Shown: positions 9,888-18,505, numbered from the stretch's first letter. The stretch is 37,088 bases of DNA from Staphylococcus caprae (GCF_002902725.1 NZ_PPRT01000029.1:1-37088), one strand, 5' to 3'. A program made the numbers and translations. The notes: generated by a model from the sequence alone, not told the origin.

Positions 9888-11074
9888 TCATGTTCAACTC
9901 CCATTTCTTTTAAATAGCTTTTACCGTATTCTGGTAGTTCTACGTTGAAGTTATCTGCAATTGTAGCACCAATTGAACTGAATGTCGTGTCTTGTGATAG
10001 TTCGTGATATTCATTAATTTTTGGACTAAACATTAATACTGGAATATATTCACGTGTATGGTCTGTGCCATCAGCGATTGGATCATTTCCGTGGTCCGCT
10101 GTAATAATCACTAAATCATCCTCTTGTAAATGATCAATTAATTCAGGTAAACGATTATCAAAATCTTTGATCGCTTGTGCGTACCCTTCTTTATCACGAC
10201 GATGACCATATAGCGCATCGAAATCGACTAAATTCAAGAAACTGATACCAGTAAAGTCCTTTTTAACTACTTCGATAAGTTGATCCATGCCATCCATATT
10301 ATTTTTAGTACGAATCGCCTCTGTCACGCCTTCACCATCGTAAATGTCATTAATTTTACCAATAGCAATGACATCGTAATGATTATCTTTCAATGAATTC
10401 ATGACTGTTTTTCCAAAAGGTTTTAACGCATAATCATGGCGATTAGATGTACGAGTGAAATTCCCTGGTTCACCCACATATGGTCTTGCGATAATACGAC
10501 CAATTAAATATTTAGGGTCTTTCGTTAACTCGCGGACCTTTTCGCAAATATCATACAATTCTTCTAATGGGATGATATCTTCATGGGCAGCTATCTGTAA
10601 CACAGGGTCTGCACTTGTATAGACGATTAAATCCCCTGTCTCCATTTGATGCTTGCCCCACTCATCAATAATTTGTGTGCCTGAAGCTGGACGGTTTGCT
10701 ACAACTTTACGTCCCGTCATTGCTTCAATTTCTTTAACTAATTCATCTGGAAAGCCATCAGGATAAACTTTAAATGGTTGCATAATATTTAGACCCATAA
10801 TTTCCCAATGTCCAGTCATCGTATCTTTACCAACTGAAGCTTCGCTCAATTTAGTATAAAATGCGCCAGGTTTATCAACCTTTGAAATTACTGGTAAAGT
10901 ATCGATATTCCCTAAACCTAATTTTTGAAGATTAGGAAGATCTTGGTTAAATCCTTCTAGTGTATGCTTTAACGTATGTGAACCTTCATCATTGAAGGCA
11001 ACTGCATCTGGACCTTCACCAATACCCACTGAATCCATGACGATAAGATGAATTCGATTAAACGCTGTAGTCAT
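9884..11074 (-). CDS. deoB: Phosphopentomutase
   Basis: DeoB interconverts (deoxy)ribose-1-phosphate and 5-phosphate, linking nucleoside phosphorolysis to DeoC and central metabolism. The 396-aa protein has the alkaline-phosphatase-superfamily metal sites [13 protein letters not shown] (about 12-24) and [20 protein letters not shown] (about 324-343). The catalytic Thr lies in [18 protein letters not shown] is about 10 bases before the ATG. It lies 12 bases after pdp and overlaps the DoxX gene. The order deoC-pdp-deoB gives every step from pyrimidine deoxynucleosides to glyceraldehyde-3-phosphate plus acetaldehyde. Confidence 0.96.
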   Translation of the reverse strand: MTTAFNRIHLIVMDSVGIGEGPDAVAFNDEGSHTLKHTLEGFNQDLPNLQKLGLGNIDTLPVISKVDKPGAFYTKLSEASVGKDTMTGHWEIMGLNIMQPFKVYPDGFPDELVKEIEAMTGRKVVANRPASGTQIIDEWGKHQMETGDLIVYTSADPVLQIAAHEDIIPLEELYDICEKVRELTKDPKYLIGRIIARPYVGEPGNFTRTSNRHDYALKPFGKTVMNSLKDNHYDVIAIGKINDIYDGEGVTEAIRTKNNMDGMDQLIEVVKKDFTGISFLNLVDFDALYGHRRDKEGYAQAIKDFDNRLPELIDHLQEDDLVIITADHGNDPIADGTDHTREYIPVLMFSPKINEYHELSQDTTFSSIGATIADNFNVELPEYGKSYLKEMGVEHE

Positions 11075-11086
11075 TCTTTACATCTC

Positions 11087-12388
11087 CTACTCAGTTATTA
11101 TTTTATGAATTAAGGTTGGAACTTCACCTTTTTCCTCAATTGTAATACTCTCTTGTAATTTGTCTAATATTTCGTCAACATTTTCTTTATTACTATGAAT
11201 AGTAAGAATACTATCACCTTTAGTAACACGATCGCCGACCTTTTTATTCAGAACAATACCTACGCCAAGGTCGATGACATCTTCTTTGGTTTGACGACCT
11301 GCTCCAAGCATCATTGAAGCTACGCCAATTTCATTCGCAATCATTTCAGTAATCATGCCATCTTTCTGTGCTTGAAAATGAATTTGATAGCGCGCACGTG
11401 GCAATTGTTCAGGGTGATCGACGATAGACGCATCGCCGCCTTGATTACTAATAAATGTTTTAAACTTTTCTAATGCTTGTCCTGTGTGGATTGCACTTTC
11501 AAGAAGCTGTCTCGCCTCATCTAGCGTACTTGCTTTACCTGCTAAAACAACCATTTGAGAACCTAACGTTAATACGAGTTCTGTTAAATCATCAGGCCCT
11601 TGACCTTTTAATGTATCAATTGCTTCTTGCAACTCTAATGCATTTCCAATTGCACGTCCCAATGGTTGACTCATATCTGAAATAATTGCCATAGTATTTC
11701 TACCTACATTATTACCTATACTTACCATTGCATGCGCTAATGCTTCTGCATCTTCTAATGTTTTCATAAAAGCACCGCTACCTGTCTTCACATCTAAAAC
11801 AATAGCGTCTGCCCCAGCGGCTATTTTCTTACTCATAATAGATGAAGCAATGAGTGGTATTGAATTAACTGTCCCTGTTACATCACGTAATGCATAAAGT
11901 TTTTTGTCAGCAGGTGTTAAATTACCAGATTGCCCTATGACAGCTACTTGATTGTCATTGACCAATTTAATAAAATCTTCTTCACTGATTTCAACATTAA
12001 AACCTTTTACTGACTCTAACTTATCAATTGTTCCGCCTGTATGACCTAATCCACGACCACTCATTTTGGCCACAGGTACACCTACTGATGCAACTAAAGG
12101 CGCAAGTACAAGCGTTGTTGTATCTCCTACACCACCCGTAGAATGTTTATCTACTTTAGTACCATGAATTTGCGATAAATCGATTCGATCACCTGAATTG
12201 ACCATCGCCATTGTCATTGCCGCTCGTTCTTCTTCGTTCATATCTTGGAAGAAGATAGCCATAGCTAAACTTGAAGCTTGATAATCTGGTATGTCACCTT
12301 TTGTATAACCCTTAATAAAGAATTCAATTTCTTCTTTACTTAAAGTATGTCCGTCACGTTTCTTTTCGATAATATCGACCATTCTCAT
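11087..12388 (-). CDS. pdp: Pyrimidine-nucleoside phosphorylase
   Basis: The enzyme phosphorolyses uridine, thymidine and deoxyuridine to the base and (deoxy)ribose-1-phosphate. The product is 433 aa, the same as S. aureus Pdp. The phosphate-binding signature [10 protein letters not shown] starts at K81. [17 protein letters not shown] is the family signature, and the C-terminal domain has [10 protein letters not shown]. An in-frame ATG at 12397 exists, but AAGGGA lies 9 bases before the ATG at 12388 and would overlap the earlier one, so 12388 is chosen. It sits 26 bases after deoC and 12 before deoB. Confidence 0.96.
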   Translation of the reverse strand: MRMVDIIEKKRDGHTLSKEEIEFFIKGYTKGDIPDYQASSLAMAIFFQDMNEEERAAMTMAMVNSGDRIDLSQIHGTKVDKHSTGGVGDTTTLVLAPLVASVGVPVAKMSGRGLGHTGGTIDKLESVKGFNVEISEEDFIKLVNDNQVAVIGQSGNLTPADKKLYALRDVTGTVNSIPLIASSIMSKKIAAGADAIVLDVKTGSGAFMKTLEDAEALAHAMVSIGNNVGRNTMAIISDMSQPLGRAIGNALELQEAIDTLKGQGPDDLTELVLTLGSQMVVLAGKASTLDEARQLLESAIHTGQALEKFKTFISNQGGDASIVDHPEQLPRARYQIHFQAQKDGMITEMIANEIGVASMMLGAGRQTKEDVIDLGVGIVLNKKVGDRVTKGDSILTIHSNKENVDEILDKLQESITIEEKGEVPTLIHKIITE

Positions 12389-12414
12389 AAAAATCATTCC
12401 CTTAAATGAATTGT

Positions 12415-13077
12415 TTAATAATCTGAGTCGGATTCAAGTCCTTTAATGATTTGTACTCCTGCACTCGCCCCAATTCTAGTCGCTCCAGCTTCAATCATTT
12501 TGTTAAAGTCTTCAAGATTTCTAACGCCTCCAGAGGCTTTAACTTCTAAACGATCACCTACTGTATCCTTCATTAATTTAACATCTTCAGGTGTGGCACC
12601 CCCACCTGCAAATCCTGTAGACGTCTTAACAAAATCAGCACCAGCTTTTTCAGCTAATTCACAAGCTTTAACCTTTTCTTCATCTGTTAATAACACAGTT
12701 TCAATAATGACTTTGACTGTTTTACCATTAGCTGCGCCTACAACGCCTTCTATATCTTTTTGTACATCATCGTAGCGTTTATCTTTTAATGCGCCGATAT
12801 TAATCACCATATCAATTTCTGAAGCGCCATTCTTGATTGCTTCTTCTGTTTCAAAAATTTTCGCATTTGTCGTAGTAGCACCTAACGGGAAACCGATGAC
12901 TGTACATACAAGTACATCCGTTTCTTTTAATTTTTGAGCAGCATATGCCACATGGCTCGGGTTTATACATACAGACTTAAATTGATATGTTTTGGCCTCT
13001 TCAATGATCGTATCAATTTGCTCACGTGTTGAATCTGGCTTTAATAATGTGTGGTCTATATATTTTGCTTTATTCAT
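12415..13077 (-). CDS. deoC: Deoxyribose-phosphate aldolase
   Basis: DeoC splits 2-deoxyribose-5-phosphate into glyceraldehyde-3-phosphate and acetaldehyde. The 220-aa class I aldolase starts [14 protein letters not shown]. Schiff-base K151 is in [16 protein letters not shown] and the partner K180 is in EVKASGGVR. The frame is open to 13110. The ATG at 13077 is chosen because GGAGG (13085-13089) lies 7 bases upstream; the ATG at 13083 would be only 1-2 bases from that site. It is the first gene of the minus-strand deoC-pdp-deoB-DoxX operon and is divergent from deoD across 213 bases. Confidence 0.96.
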   Translation of the reverse strand: MNKAKYIDHTLLKPDSTREQIDTIIEEAKTYQFKSVCINPSHVAYAAQKLKETDVLVCTVIGFPLGATTTNAKIFETEEAIKNGASEIDMVINIGALKDKRYDDVQKDIEGVVGAANGKTVKVIIETVLLTDEEKVKACELAEKAGADFVKTSTGFAGGGATPEDVKLMKDTVGDRLEVKASGGVRNLEDFNKMIEAGATRIGASAGVQIIKGLESDSDY

Positions 13078-13207
13078 TTCCATTCCTCCATTTTCCAAAA
13101 TAAAATGCAATATATTCCTCAGTTATAAATATTAAATATAACATTAATACTTAGTTAATAATCACATAATATTTGCCTACAATTATATAGTACAAAAATT
13201 CGCAAAA

Positions 13208-13228
13208 AAGATAAACAAATGTTATCTT
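13208..13228. promoter_or_regulatory. Inverted repeat in the deoC/deoD divergent promoter region
   Basis: AAGATAA (13208-13214) and TTATCTT (13222-13228) form a perfect 7-bp inverted repeat with 7 bases between, 63 bases before the deoD start. Its size and place suit a dimeric repressor site controlling nucleoside catabolism. The regulator is not encoded here and cannot be named. Confidence 0.45.
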
Positions 13229-13290
13229 ATTATTGTAATAGAGAGGTTTTTAACCATATTAATCGTTTTAAAATAAGGAGAAGATGACAA

Positions 13291-14001
13291 ATGACAAACG
13301 GTACACCACATATTCAACCAAATGGTGTGAAAATTGCTAAAACAGTATTAATGCCAGGAGATCCCTTGCGTGCTAAATATATTGCAGATCATTTTTTAGA
13401 GAATGTGGAACAATTCAATGAAGTTCGAAATATGTTCGGTTATACAGGTACATATAAAGGGAAAGAAGTTTCTGTAATGGGGTCAGGAATGGGTATTCCT
13501 AGTATCGGAATTTATTCATATGAGTTATACAATTTCTTTGATGTAGATACAATTATTCGAGTTGGCTCATGTGGTGCGCTTCAGGAGGACGTCAACTTAT
13601 ATGATGTCATCATTGCTCAAGCCGCTTCTACAAACTCAAATTACGTAGATCAATTTAATATTCCTGGACACTTTGCACCTATTGCCGACTTTGATTTAGT
13701 CACTAAGGCGAAAAAAGCAGCAGATGAAATTGGTGCGATCTCTCATGTAGGAAACGTGTTATCTTCTGATACTTTCTACAACGCTGATACAACATTTAAT
13801 GACGCATGGAAAAAAATGGGTATCTTAGGTATCGAAATGGAATCCGCAGGCTTATACTTAAACGCGATTCACTCTGGTAAAAAGGCGCTTGGCGTTTTCA
13901 CAGTAAGTGACCACATTTTACGTGATGAAGCAACAAGTGCTGAAGAAAGACAAAATTCATTTACACAAATGATGGAAATCGCTCTAGAAATCGCAGAATA
14001 A
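13291..14001 (+). CDS. deoD: Purine-nucleoside phosphorylase (DeoD type)
   Basis: DeoD phosphorolyses purine (deoxy)nucleosides to the base and (deoxy)ribose-1-phosphate, which DeoB next door would process. The 236-aa trimer-of-dimers-type enzyme starts MTNGTPHIQPNGVKIAKTV (H7 from the neighbouring subunit). It has MPGDPLRAKYIA, RVGSCGALQ, the nucleoside-binding EMES at 182-185 and catalytic D207 in VSDHI. AAGGAGAAG precedes the ATG by about 7 bases. It is transcribed away from deoC and ends in its own terminator. Confidence 0.97.
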   Translation: MTNGTPHIQPNGVKIAKTVLMPGDPLRAKYIADHFLENVEQFNEVRNMFGYTGTYKGKEVSVMGSGMGIPSIGIYSYELYNFFDVDTIIRVGSCGALQEDVNLYDVIIAQAASTNSNYVDQFNIPGHFAPIADFDLVTKAKKAADEIGAISHVGNVLSSDTFYNADTTFNDAWKKMGILGIEMESAGLYLNAIHSGKKALGVFTVSDHILRDEATSAEERQNSFTQMMEIALEIAE

Positions 14002-14017
14002 TCAGATACAAAATAAG

Positions 14018-14060
14018 AAGAGGGAGCAAGCCTACTTGAAGACTTGTTCCCTCTTTATTT
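14018..14060. terminator. deoD terminator, possibly two-way with dps
   Basis: Arms 14018-14030 and 14043-14055 (AAGAGGGAGCAAG and its partner, one G-U) form a stem followed by a T-run. It lies between the convergent deoD and dps genes. Confidence 0.85.
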
Positions 14061-14102
14061 ATATCACTTACACTTAACAAAGTGTTTGCTTTAACTATTC
14101 AA

Positions 14103-14549
14103 TTATTTACCTAAATATGATTGTAACATCCAGTTGTGTTTATCTACTGAAGTTTGCATGCCAATAAACATATCTTCTGATACATCGTCACCTGCATTAC
14201 CTGCGACTTCAATTGCATTTTCTAATTGTTTAGAAATATTAGTGAAATCTTTAGAAAGTTCTTCTACCATTTGTTCAGCTGCATAATTTTTTCCAGCTTC
14301 TTTTACAATTGATTTATCTAAGCTTTCTGTTAGCGTTCCAATTGGATTACCACCAATTGCTAAAATTCTTTCTGCTAAATCATCTACATATTGACTTGCT
14401 TCATCATAAAGTTCTTCAAATTTAGTGTGTAATGAGAAGAAATTAGGTCCTTTAACGTACCAATGGAAATTGTGTAATTTCGTATATGCTACTGTCCAGT
14501 TTGCTACTTGTTGATTTAATTCTTTTACTACATCTTGTTGATTACTCAT
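14103..14549 (-). CDS. dps: Dps/MrgA-family ferritin-like DNA-protection protein
   Basis: A 12-subunit mini-ferritin that oxidises and stores iron with hydrogen peroxide and protects DNA. The 148-aa protein has the inter-subunit ferroxidase residues H29 (LHNFHWYVKG), D56 and E60 (YVDDLAERI), with the family spacing of 27 and 31. There is no extended DNA-binding tail. It is preceded by a sigma-A promoter containing a perfect PerR box (14599-14613). This fits the peroxide and iron control known for staphylococcal and Bacillus mrgA. It is transcribed alone, convergent with deoD. Confidence 0.95.
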   Translation of the reverse strand: MSNQQDVVKELNQQVANWTVAYTKLHNFHWYVKGPNFFSLHTKFEELYDEASQYVDDLAERILAIGGNPIGTLTESLDKSIVKEAGKNYAAEQMVEELSKDFTNISKQLENAIEVAGNAGDDVSEDMFIGMQTSVDKHNWMLQSYLGK

Positions 14550-14592
14550 CTAAATACACTCCTTAACTGTTTCCTTCTTAATTACAACGACT

Positions 14593-14621
14593 ATTATATT
14601 ATAATAATTATAATCTGTAAA
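14593..14621 (-). promoter_or_regulatory. dps promoter with perfect PerR box
   Basis: On the minus strand TTTACA (complement of 14616-14621) and TATAAT (complement of 14593-14598) are 17 bases apart. The spacer contains TTATAATAATTATAA (14599-14613), a perfect 7-1-7 inverted repeat. It equals the PerR consensus TTATAATnATTATAA. PerR bound here would block RNA polymerase until peroxide inactivates it. Confidence 0.88.
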
Positions 14622-14796
14622 GCAAAATCACACTTTTATTTGTAGTAATTATAAATAAATATCTAGATTGTGACAGAAGTCTACGGAATGAAATACTATT
14701 CTTTCTTTAAAACGCCCTTATTCTAAAGCTTGTACATCACAGCTCAGCTTTTTCCCTTATAATACTATATTATCAATTAGACCTTATTATTATCAA

Positions 14797-15207
14797 TTAA
14801 GTTAACTTAATTTTTGCATTATCATCTAAAAAGAAAGATTTTTCATATTCTGTTGGCTTATGCCAATGTGTTTTCCACATTTTATCTCTATTATTCGCAA
14901 ATAAGTTATAACCTAGATCACGTAATGGTTTAGGCACTACTCTTAAACCTATACCGAGCCATTTATGGTTATTAGGCAATGAAGTGATGAGCGTTGCAAT
15001 TGCATTTGATTTGTACTCTAAATGATTGCCCTCTTGCAATATCACACTATTTCTATTTTCAGCTTCAGGGTATTGTTTGAAAAAGTGTTCTCCATATTTG
15101 CCTTTTATTGTTGCAAATTCATATCTATGAGAAAGACCGTTTTGAATTAACCAAATTGCGTAATTATAACAATATACACAATTACCGTCATAATAAATAA
15201 TAGGCAT
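14797..15207 (-). CDS. DCC-family thiol-disulfide oxidoreductase-like protein (DUF393)
   Basis: A 136-aa soluble protein that starts with PIIYYDGNCVYCYNY, containing the D-x-x-C-x-x-C motif (C10, C13) that names the DCC family (DUF393, YuxK-like). Members are predicted thioredoxin-fold redox proteins without a firmly known partner. Later family features are EYKSNAIATLI and the basic NRDKMWK segment. The ATG at 15207 has AGGAGGG about 10 bases upstream. It is a single gene. An 18-bp perfect palindrome (14795-14812) covers its stop codon. Disulfide chemistry is inferred only from the CxxC. Confidence 0.85.
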   Translation of the reverse strand: MPIIYYDGNCVYCYNYAIWLIQNGLSHRYEFATIKGKYGEHFFKQYPEAENRNSVILQEGNHLEYKSNAIATLITSLPNNHKWLGIGLRVVPKPLRDLGYNLFANNRDKMWKTHWHKPTEYEKSFFLDDNAKIKLT

Positions 15208-15289
15208 AATTAAATACCCTCCTTATTGTCATCTATATATAAATATATTTCCTTTTTTAAAATAAAATTAAACACCCTTGTCTCAATAG

Positions 15290-15341
15290 AAAAACTCCCT
15301 TTAAAATTATCATCACTGTTAATGACAATTTTAAAGGGAGT
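15290..15341 (-). terminator. Strong hairpin terminator upstream of the DCC gene
   Basis: A perfect 15-bp stem (15294-15308 with 15327-15341) has an 18-nt loop. An A-run at its left side gives a U-tract on the minus strand. It is the first convincing terminator downstream of the EVE-domain gene, 350 bases past its stop, so that transcript would carry the whole 15471-15689 repeat. Confidence 0.78.
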
Positions 15342-15447
15342 AAATATAGATATTGATTTGAAGTTCTAGGTTTAAATATGAAGTACTAGCTTTCAAAGAA
15401 ACCAGTACTGCTATATACGAATTAAAATTCTTGTTTTCTAGGTTTAC

Positions 15448-15464
15448 AATAGACTTTGTCTATT
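15448..15464. repeat. 17-bp perfect palindromic element
   Basis: AATAGAC-TTT-GTCTATT is a perfect 7-bp inverted repeat with a 3-base centre, in the non-coding stretch between the terminator at 15341 and the repeat at 15471. It could be a small hairpin or a protein site. The surrounding 15342-15470 shows no gene. Confidence 0.4.
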
Positions 15465-15470
15465 ACATGA

Positions 15471-15689
15471 GAGAGTGGCACAAAATTTAATATTACAGTT
15501 TAATTCAACGTATTAGCAGTAGATGTCTGAATTGAAAGTGCGCTTATATTAAGCTTCTCTCAATCCTAGCCATCCTTGCCGGCGGGGCCCCAACACAGAG
15601 AATTTCTTTTTAAGAAATTCTACAAACAATGAAAGTTGGGTGAGGGACAACGAAAATAATTTCACTAAATTATATTCTGTCCCGCTCCC
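15471..15689. repeat. MITE/STAR-like intergenic repeat, about 219 bp
   Basis: The ends are imperfect inverted repeats: GAGAGTGGCACAAAA (15471-15485) and the complement of 15675-15689, GGGAGCGGGACAGAA, matching at 11 of 15 positions. Inside is a GC-rich block, TCTGTGTTGGGGCCCCGCC on the minus strand (about 15581-15599). It fits the STAR element core T-TGTTG-GGCCC described in staphylococci. A 10-bp palindrome (15598-15620) lies beside it. No ORF is present. The element ends exactly at the stop codon of the EVE-domain gene. A decayed piece of the same family is at 9401-9438. Confidence 0.65.
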
Positions 15690-17062
15690 TAATCATTTTT
15701 TACGCGGACGATACGTGTGTATTTAAGGAATTGTTGTGAATATTTTTCCTTAATCTCATCAATAGACTCGTAAGTCACACCTATAATGTGCCAATTGGGA
15801 TTAAAATGATAGAACGAATCTTTATTCTTAGACCACTTAATCATACTTCCATCCTTATTATATCTTGGTAAAGTGACTTCATAACCTTCAAGTACATTAA
15901 TATATGTTTGGAAAATATCAGGATCTATACGATTGAAATTATCAATCACAAGATAATTTTTATCTTTATTTGGCATAAGTTGAGTAATAAATCCTTCTCG
16001 ATAATACAAGGCACCCGTCTCGTTTGGTAAATATTTACCATATAGCATATCCTCTGTAAAATCAGGATGACCACTTGTAATTACTGGATTCGCATTCGTC
16101 TTTTGTAATAAGTCGTTCGCTGCTTTTAAACCTTCTTCTTTTTTCTCAACAACTAATAAAATAAAAGGCTTAAGTGCGTCATCATTCTGATGCTCAGTTA
16201 TCTCAGATTTTTGAACGGTTTCAAATGGATTTTTAATTCCATTATTCGCACTCATGTCTAATATTGCATCATATTGTGCTTGCGACATACTTGCAATAGC
16301 TTGTTTGGCATTTTCCTGTAAGAAATATAAGTTTTTTAACTTAGGATGCTTATTTAAGTGTCCAAGTGAAATAGGTGTAATATCTTCGTTATATAATATT
16401 TCTATAGCTGTACTATTGGTTCTACCTGGAATTGGTGGCTTTTCATGTATATGACGTGATACTTCTCCTAAGCCTACAACTGATTGTTCTTTCTTCTTAT
16501 TATAAATAATGACGTTATCTCCAACTTCTAGTTGTGTGTAGAAATGATAGCCATTTCTTTTAATTCCATTGTAAGTATGTGTATAAATTGTATAATTTTT
16601 GCCAGGTTCGAAATCCTCAGTTTCTGATAATAAAAAGTACCTAGGAATTTTAGTTTCACCTTTACCTAAACTTACAATTAAATCAAATTCTGATGCCTTA
16701 ATCTGATTGAATAATGTTTCTTTCATATTATTCATACGAAAATCTAAAGCTTCACTACGTTTTAAATAATCCGTAGTTAATGATTTTAATTCTTCGGTGA
16801 ACTTAAATTCCACTCTAATTTTATTTTGAGCTCCCGATTGAACACTAATAATTTCGCCTATTCCTAATAAGCCAGAGTCTGTTTGCACTTGATAAAAGAT
16901 GACTTTGTCTCCAGCCTTAGCTTTTTTAAAGGCACGAAAGCCTTGAGAAGGATTGAAATGGGCTCCTGATTCAAATAAAGTAGTTTGTCCTACTAGAGGT
17001 TCATTGTGATTCCATCTATTATAACCACAGTTTAGCCAAAAATAATTGATTTCCTCAGTCAT
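15689..17062 (-). CDS. Tandem EVE-domain protein with degenerate McrB-like AAA+ domain
   Basis: A 457-aa soluble protein of unknown function. Residues ~6-132 form a first EVE (PUA-like) domain: NYFWLNCGYNRW, AGDKVIFYQ, GLLGIGEI, and ending FNQIKASEFDLIV. Residues ~140-272 form a second: RYFLLSETED, VGDNVIIYN, VVGLGEV, and ending SQAQYDAILDM. EVE domains bind modified bases in DNA or RNA. Residues ~295-457 resemble the McrB-type AAA+ core: FILLVVEKKEEGLKAANDLL sits where the P-loop should be but lacks GxxGxGK. KNYLVIDNFNRIDPDIFQTY (369-388) parallels McrB's Walker B 'IIDEINR', with Asn375 replacing the catalytic Glu. NPNWHIIGVT parallels 'NLYIIGTMN'. No McrC nuclease is adjacent. Nucleotide hydrolysis therefore looks unlikely, and a reader or scaffold role is inferred. 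Confidence 0.75.
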   Translation of the reverse strand: MTEEINYFWLNCGYNRWNHNEPLVGQTTLFESGAHFNPSQGFRAFKKAKAGDKVIFYQVQTDSGLLGIGEIISVQSGAQNKIRVEFKFTEELKSLTTDYLKRSEALDFRMNNMKETLFNQIKASEFDLIVSLGKGETKIPRYFLLSETEDFEPGKNYTIYTHTYNGIKRNGYHFYTQLEVGDNVIIYNKKKEQSVVGLGEVSRHIHEKPPIPGRTNSTAIEILYNEDITPISLGHLNKHPKLKNLYFLQENAKQAIASMSQAQYDAILDMSANNGIKNPFETVQKSEITEHQNDDALKPFILLVVEKKEEGLKAANDLLQKTNANPVITSGHPDFTEDMLYGKYLPNETGALYYREGFITQLMPNKDKNYLVIDNFNRIDPDIFQTYINVLEGYEVTLPRYNKDGSMIKWSKNKDSFYHFNPNWHIIGVTYESIDEIKEKYSQQFLKYTRIVRVKND

Positions 17063-17207
17063 TATGATACTCCTTACCTCTCCTATAATATAAATATATT
17101 TGCGTAATTCGAGCTATTCCTCACAAATTTTAAATTCATTTTATCATAATTTTTATCATACATATTCATTATTCACTAACTATTTGATTTTTTTAATTAT
17201 TTTCAGT

Positions 17208-17242
17208 AAAAAAGTGCAAGTATCTATTGAAGACACTTGCAC
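17208..17242 (-). terminator. Terminator of the 17257-17487 gene
   Basis: Arms 17214-17221 and 17235-17242 (GTGCAAGT/ACTTGCAC, perfect 8 bp) have an A-run at 17208-17213, giving a U-tract on the minus strand. It lies 15 bases past the stop codon. Confidence 0.82.
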
Positions 17243-17256
17243 CTATAAATCATTAT

Positions 17257-17487
17257 TTAACGAGGAGTGATAAGGCTACCTAAAAGAGGAAGTAAATTAA
17301 TCATTACTCCTCCTAATTTAAGCATGATATTAATTTCTTTATCTTTAATAGTAATTAAAGCACTTATTATACCTAATATGGCCACACATCTAGGTATGAT
17401 CAGCGATGGATAATGTGGCATATGTAAGAATATCCCTGCTCCCGCAATAATTCCACAAACGAGAGAAATATATAAAAATTGTTTCAA
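17257..17487 (-). CDS. Small hypothetical membrane protein, TTG start
   Basis: A 76-aa hydrophobic protein with probably three membrane segments: ~4-21 (LYISLVCGIIAGAGIFL), ~29-46 (LIIPRCVAILGIISALI) and ~55-72 (MLKLGGVMINLLPLLG). A charged KDKEIN loop lies between the last two. The start is TTG at 17487, supported by AGGAG (17496-17500) 8 bases upstream; there is no ATG near. It has its own terminator. The size and layout resemble the many unannotated small membrane proteins of staphylococci. I do not recognise a family. Confidence 0.62.
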   Translation of the reverse strand: MKQFLYISLVCGIIAGAGIFLHMPHYPSLIIPRCVAILGIISALITIKDKEINIMLKLGGVMINLLPLLGSLITPR

Positions 17488-17542
17488 CGTTAACGCTCCT
17501 TATATCATTAATCTCTACCGCAATATATCTTCTAACCAAATG

Positions 17543-18481
17543 TTATATATAGCTGATAATTAATGTGAAATCACCTTCAAAGACACTATCTAAATCTTCT
17601 GAAGTCAAGACAAAATTAGTTCCTTTATGGATTTCAAAAATTTCACCATCAATGATAATTTTGCCGTCGCCTTCTAGTACAGAAATCAGACAGAATTCAC
17701 GTGGCTTCATATAATTTAAAGTGCCAGAAATTTCCCATTTTACTATGGTGAAGAAATCATTCGATACAATATGAGTACAATTATGGCTTTCTATCACTTC
17801 GTTTTGAGGAACAATGGTTGGTAACTCACTAGAATAGTCCATCACATCTAACGCTTTAGCTATATTTAAAGATCTTGGCTCCCCATTTTCTACTTTTCGA
17901 TCATAATCATAGACTCTATAAGAAATATCTGATGATTGCATCGTTTCGTATGCCATAATTCCAGCTCCAATAGAATGAATTGTACCTGCTGGAATAAAGT
18001 AAAAGTCACCTGGGTTAACTTTAATTTTTCTCAAGTTTTCTTCAAATGTGCCTTCATTTAATTGCTTTTCAAACGCTTCACGCGATGTAGCATGAGTTCC
18101 AATTGTAATTTCGGAATTTTCCTCTGCATCAATAATATACCAACATTCAGACTTACCGTATTGTCCTTCTTCATTTTCATATGCATATGAATCATCAGGA
18201 TGGACATGTATTGATAGAGGTGCTTCAGCATCTACAATTTTGGCCATTAAAGGAAAGTCTTTACTTGGAAATTCGCCAAATAGTTCTCTATGATCATTCC
18301 AAACTTGATCTAACGTTTGCCCAGCATATGGTCCGTTGATAATCTCGCTTTTACCATTTGGATGTGCTGAAATTCCCCAACACTCACCTATATGGGCATT
18401 GGGAAGGTTGTATCCAAATTGTTCAAGTTTGCTACCTCCCCAAACTTTTTCATGAAAAATTGGCTTTAAAAATAACGGCAT
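17543..18481 (-). CDS. manA: Mannose-6-phosphate isomerase, class I
   Basis: A zinc enzyme that interconverts mannose-6-phosphate and fructose-6-phosphate. The 312-aa cupin protein is the short Firmicute form. Zinc-site residues are visible at H92/H94 (SIHVHPDD), E112 (SECWYI) and H169 (YFIPAGTIHSIG), in the expected order. It begins PLFLKPIFHEKVWGG, the usual N-terminus. GGAGG (18489-18493) lies 7 bases before the ATG. It is transcribed alone. The upstream region has a perfect 8-bp inverted repeat at 18506-18536 that may control it. Confidence 0.94.
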   Translation of the reverse strand: MPLFLKPIFHEKVWGGSKLEQFGYNLPNAHIGECWGISAHPNGKSEIINGPYAGQTLDQVWNDHRELFGEFPSKDFPLMAKIVDAEAPLSIHVHPDDSYAYENEEGQYGKSECWYIIDAEENSEITIGTHATSREAFEKQLNEGTFEENLRKIKVNPGDFYFIPAGTIHSIGAGIMAYETMQSSDISYRVYDYDRKVENGEPRSLNIAKALDVMDYSSELPTIVPQNEVIESHNCTHIVSNDFFTIVKWEISGTLNYMKPREFCLISVLEGDGKIIIDGEIFEIHKGTNFVLTSEDLDSVFEGDFTLIISYI

Positions 18482-18505
18482 AATTACACCTCCATTATCT
18501 CACAT

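Noticed and set aside
12446..12775. 109-aa plus-strand ORF inside deoC
   Set aside because: It is antisense to the conserved deoC coding sequence, with no ribosome site and low-complexity Ser/Pro/Thr composition.
14768..14799. Direct repeat TATTATCAATTA twice, 20 bases apart
   Set aside because: It is short, AT-rich and only two copies, so it is likely chance in this base composition.
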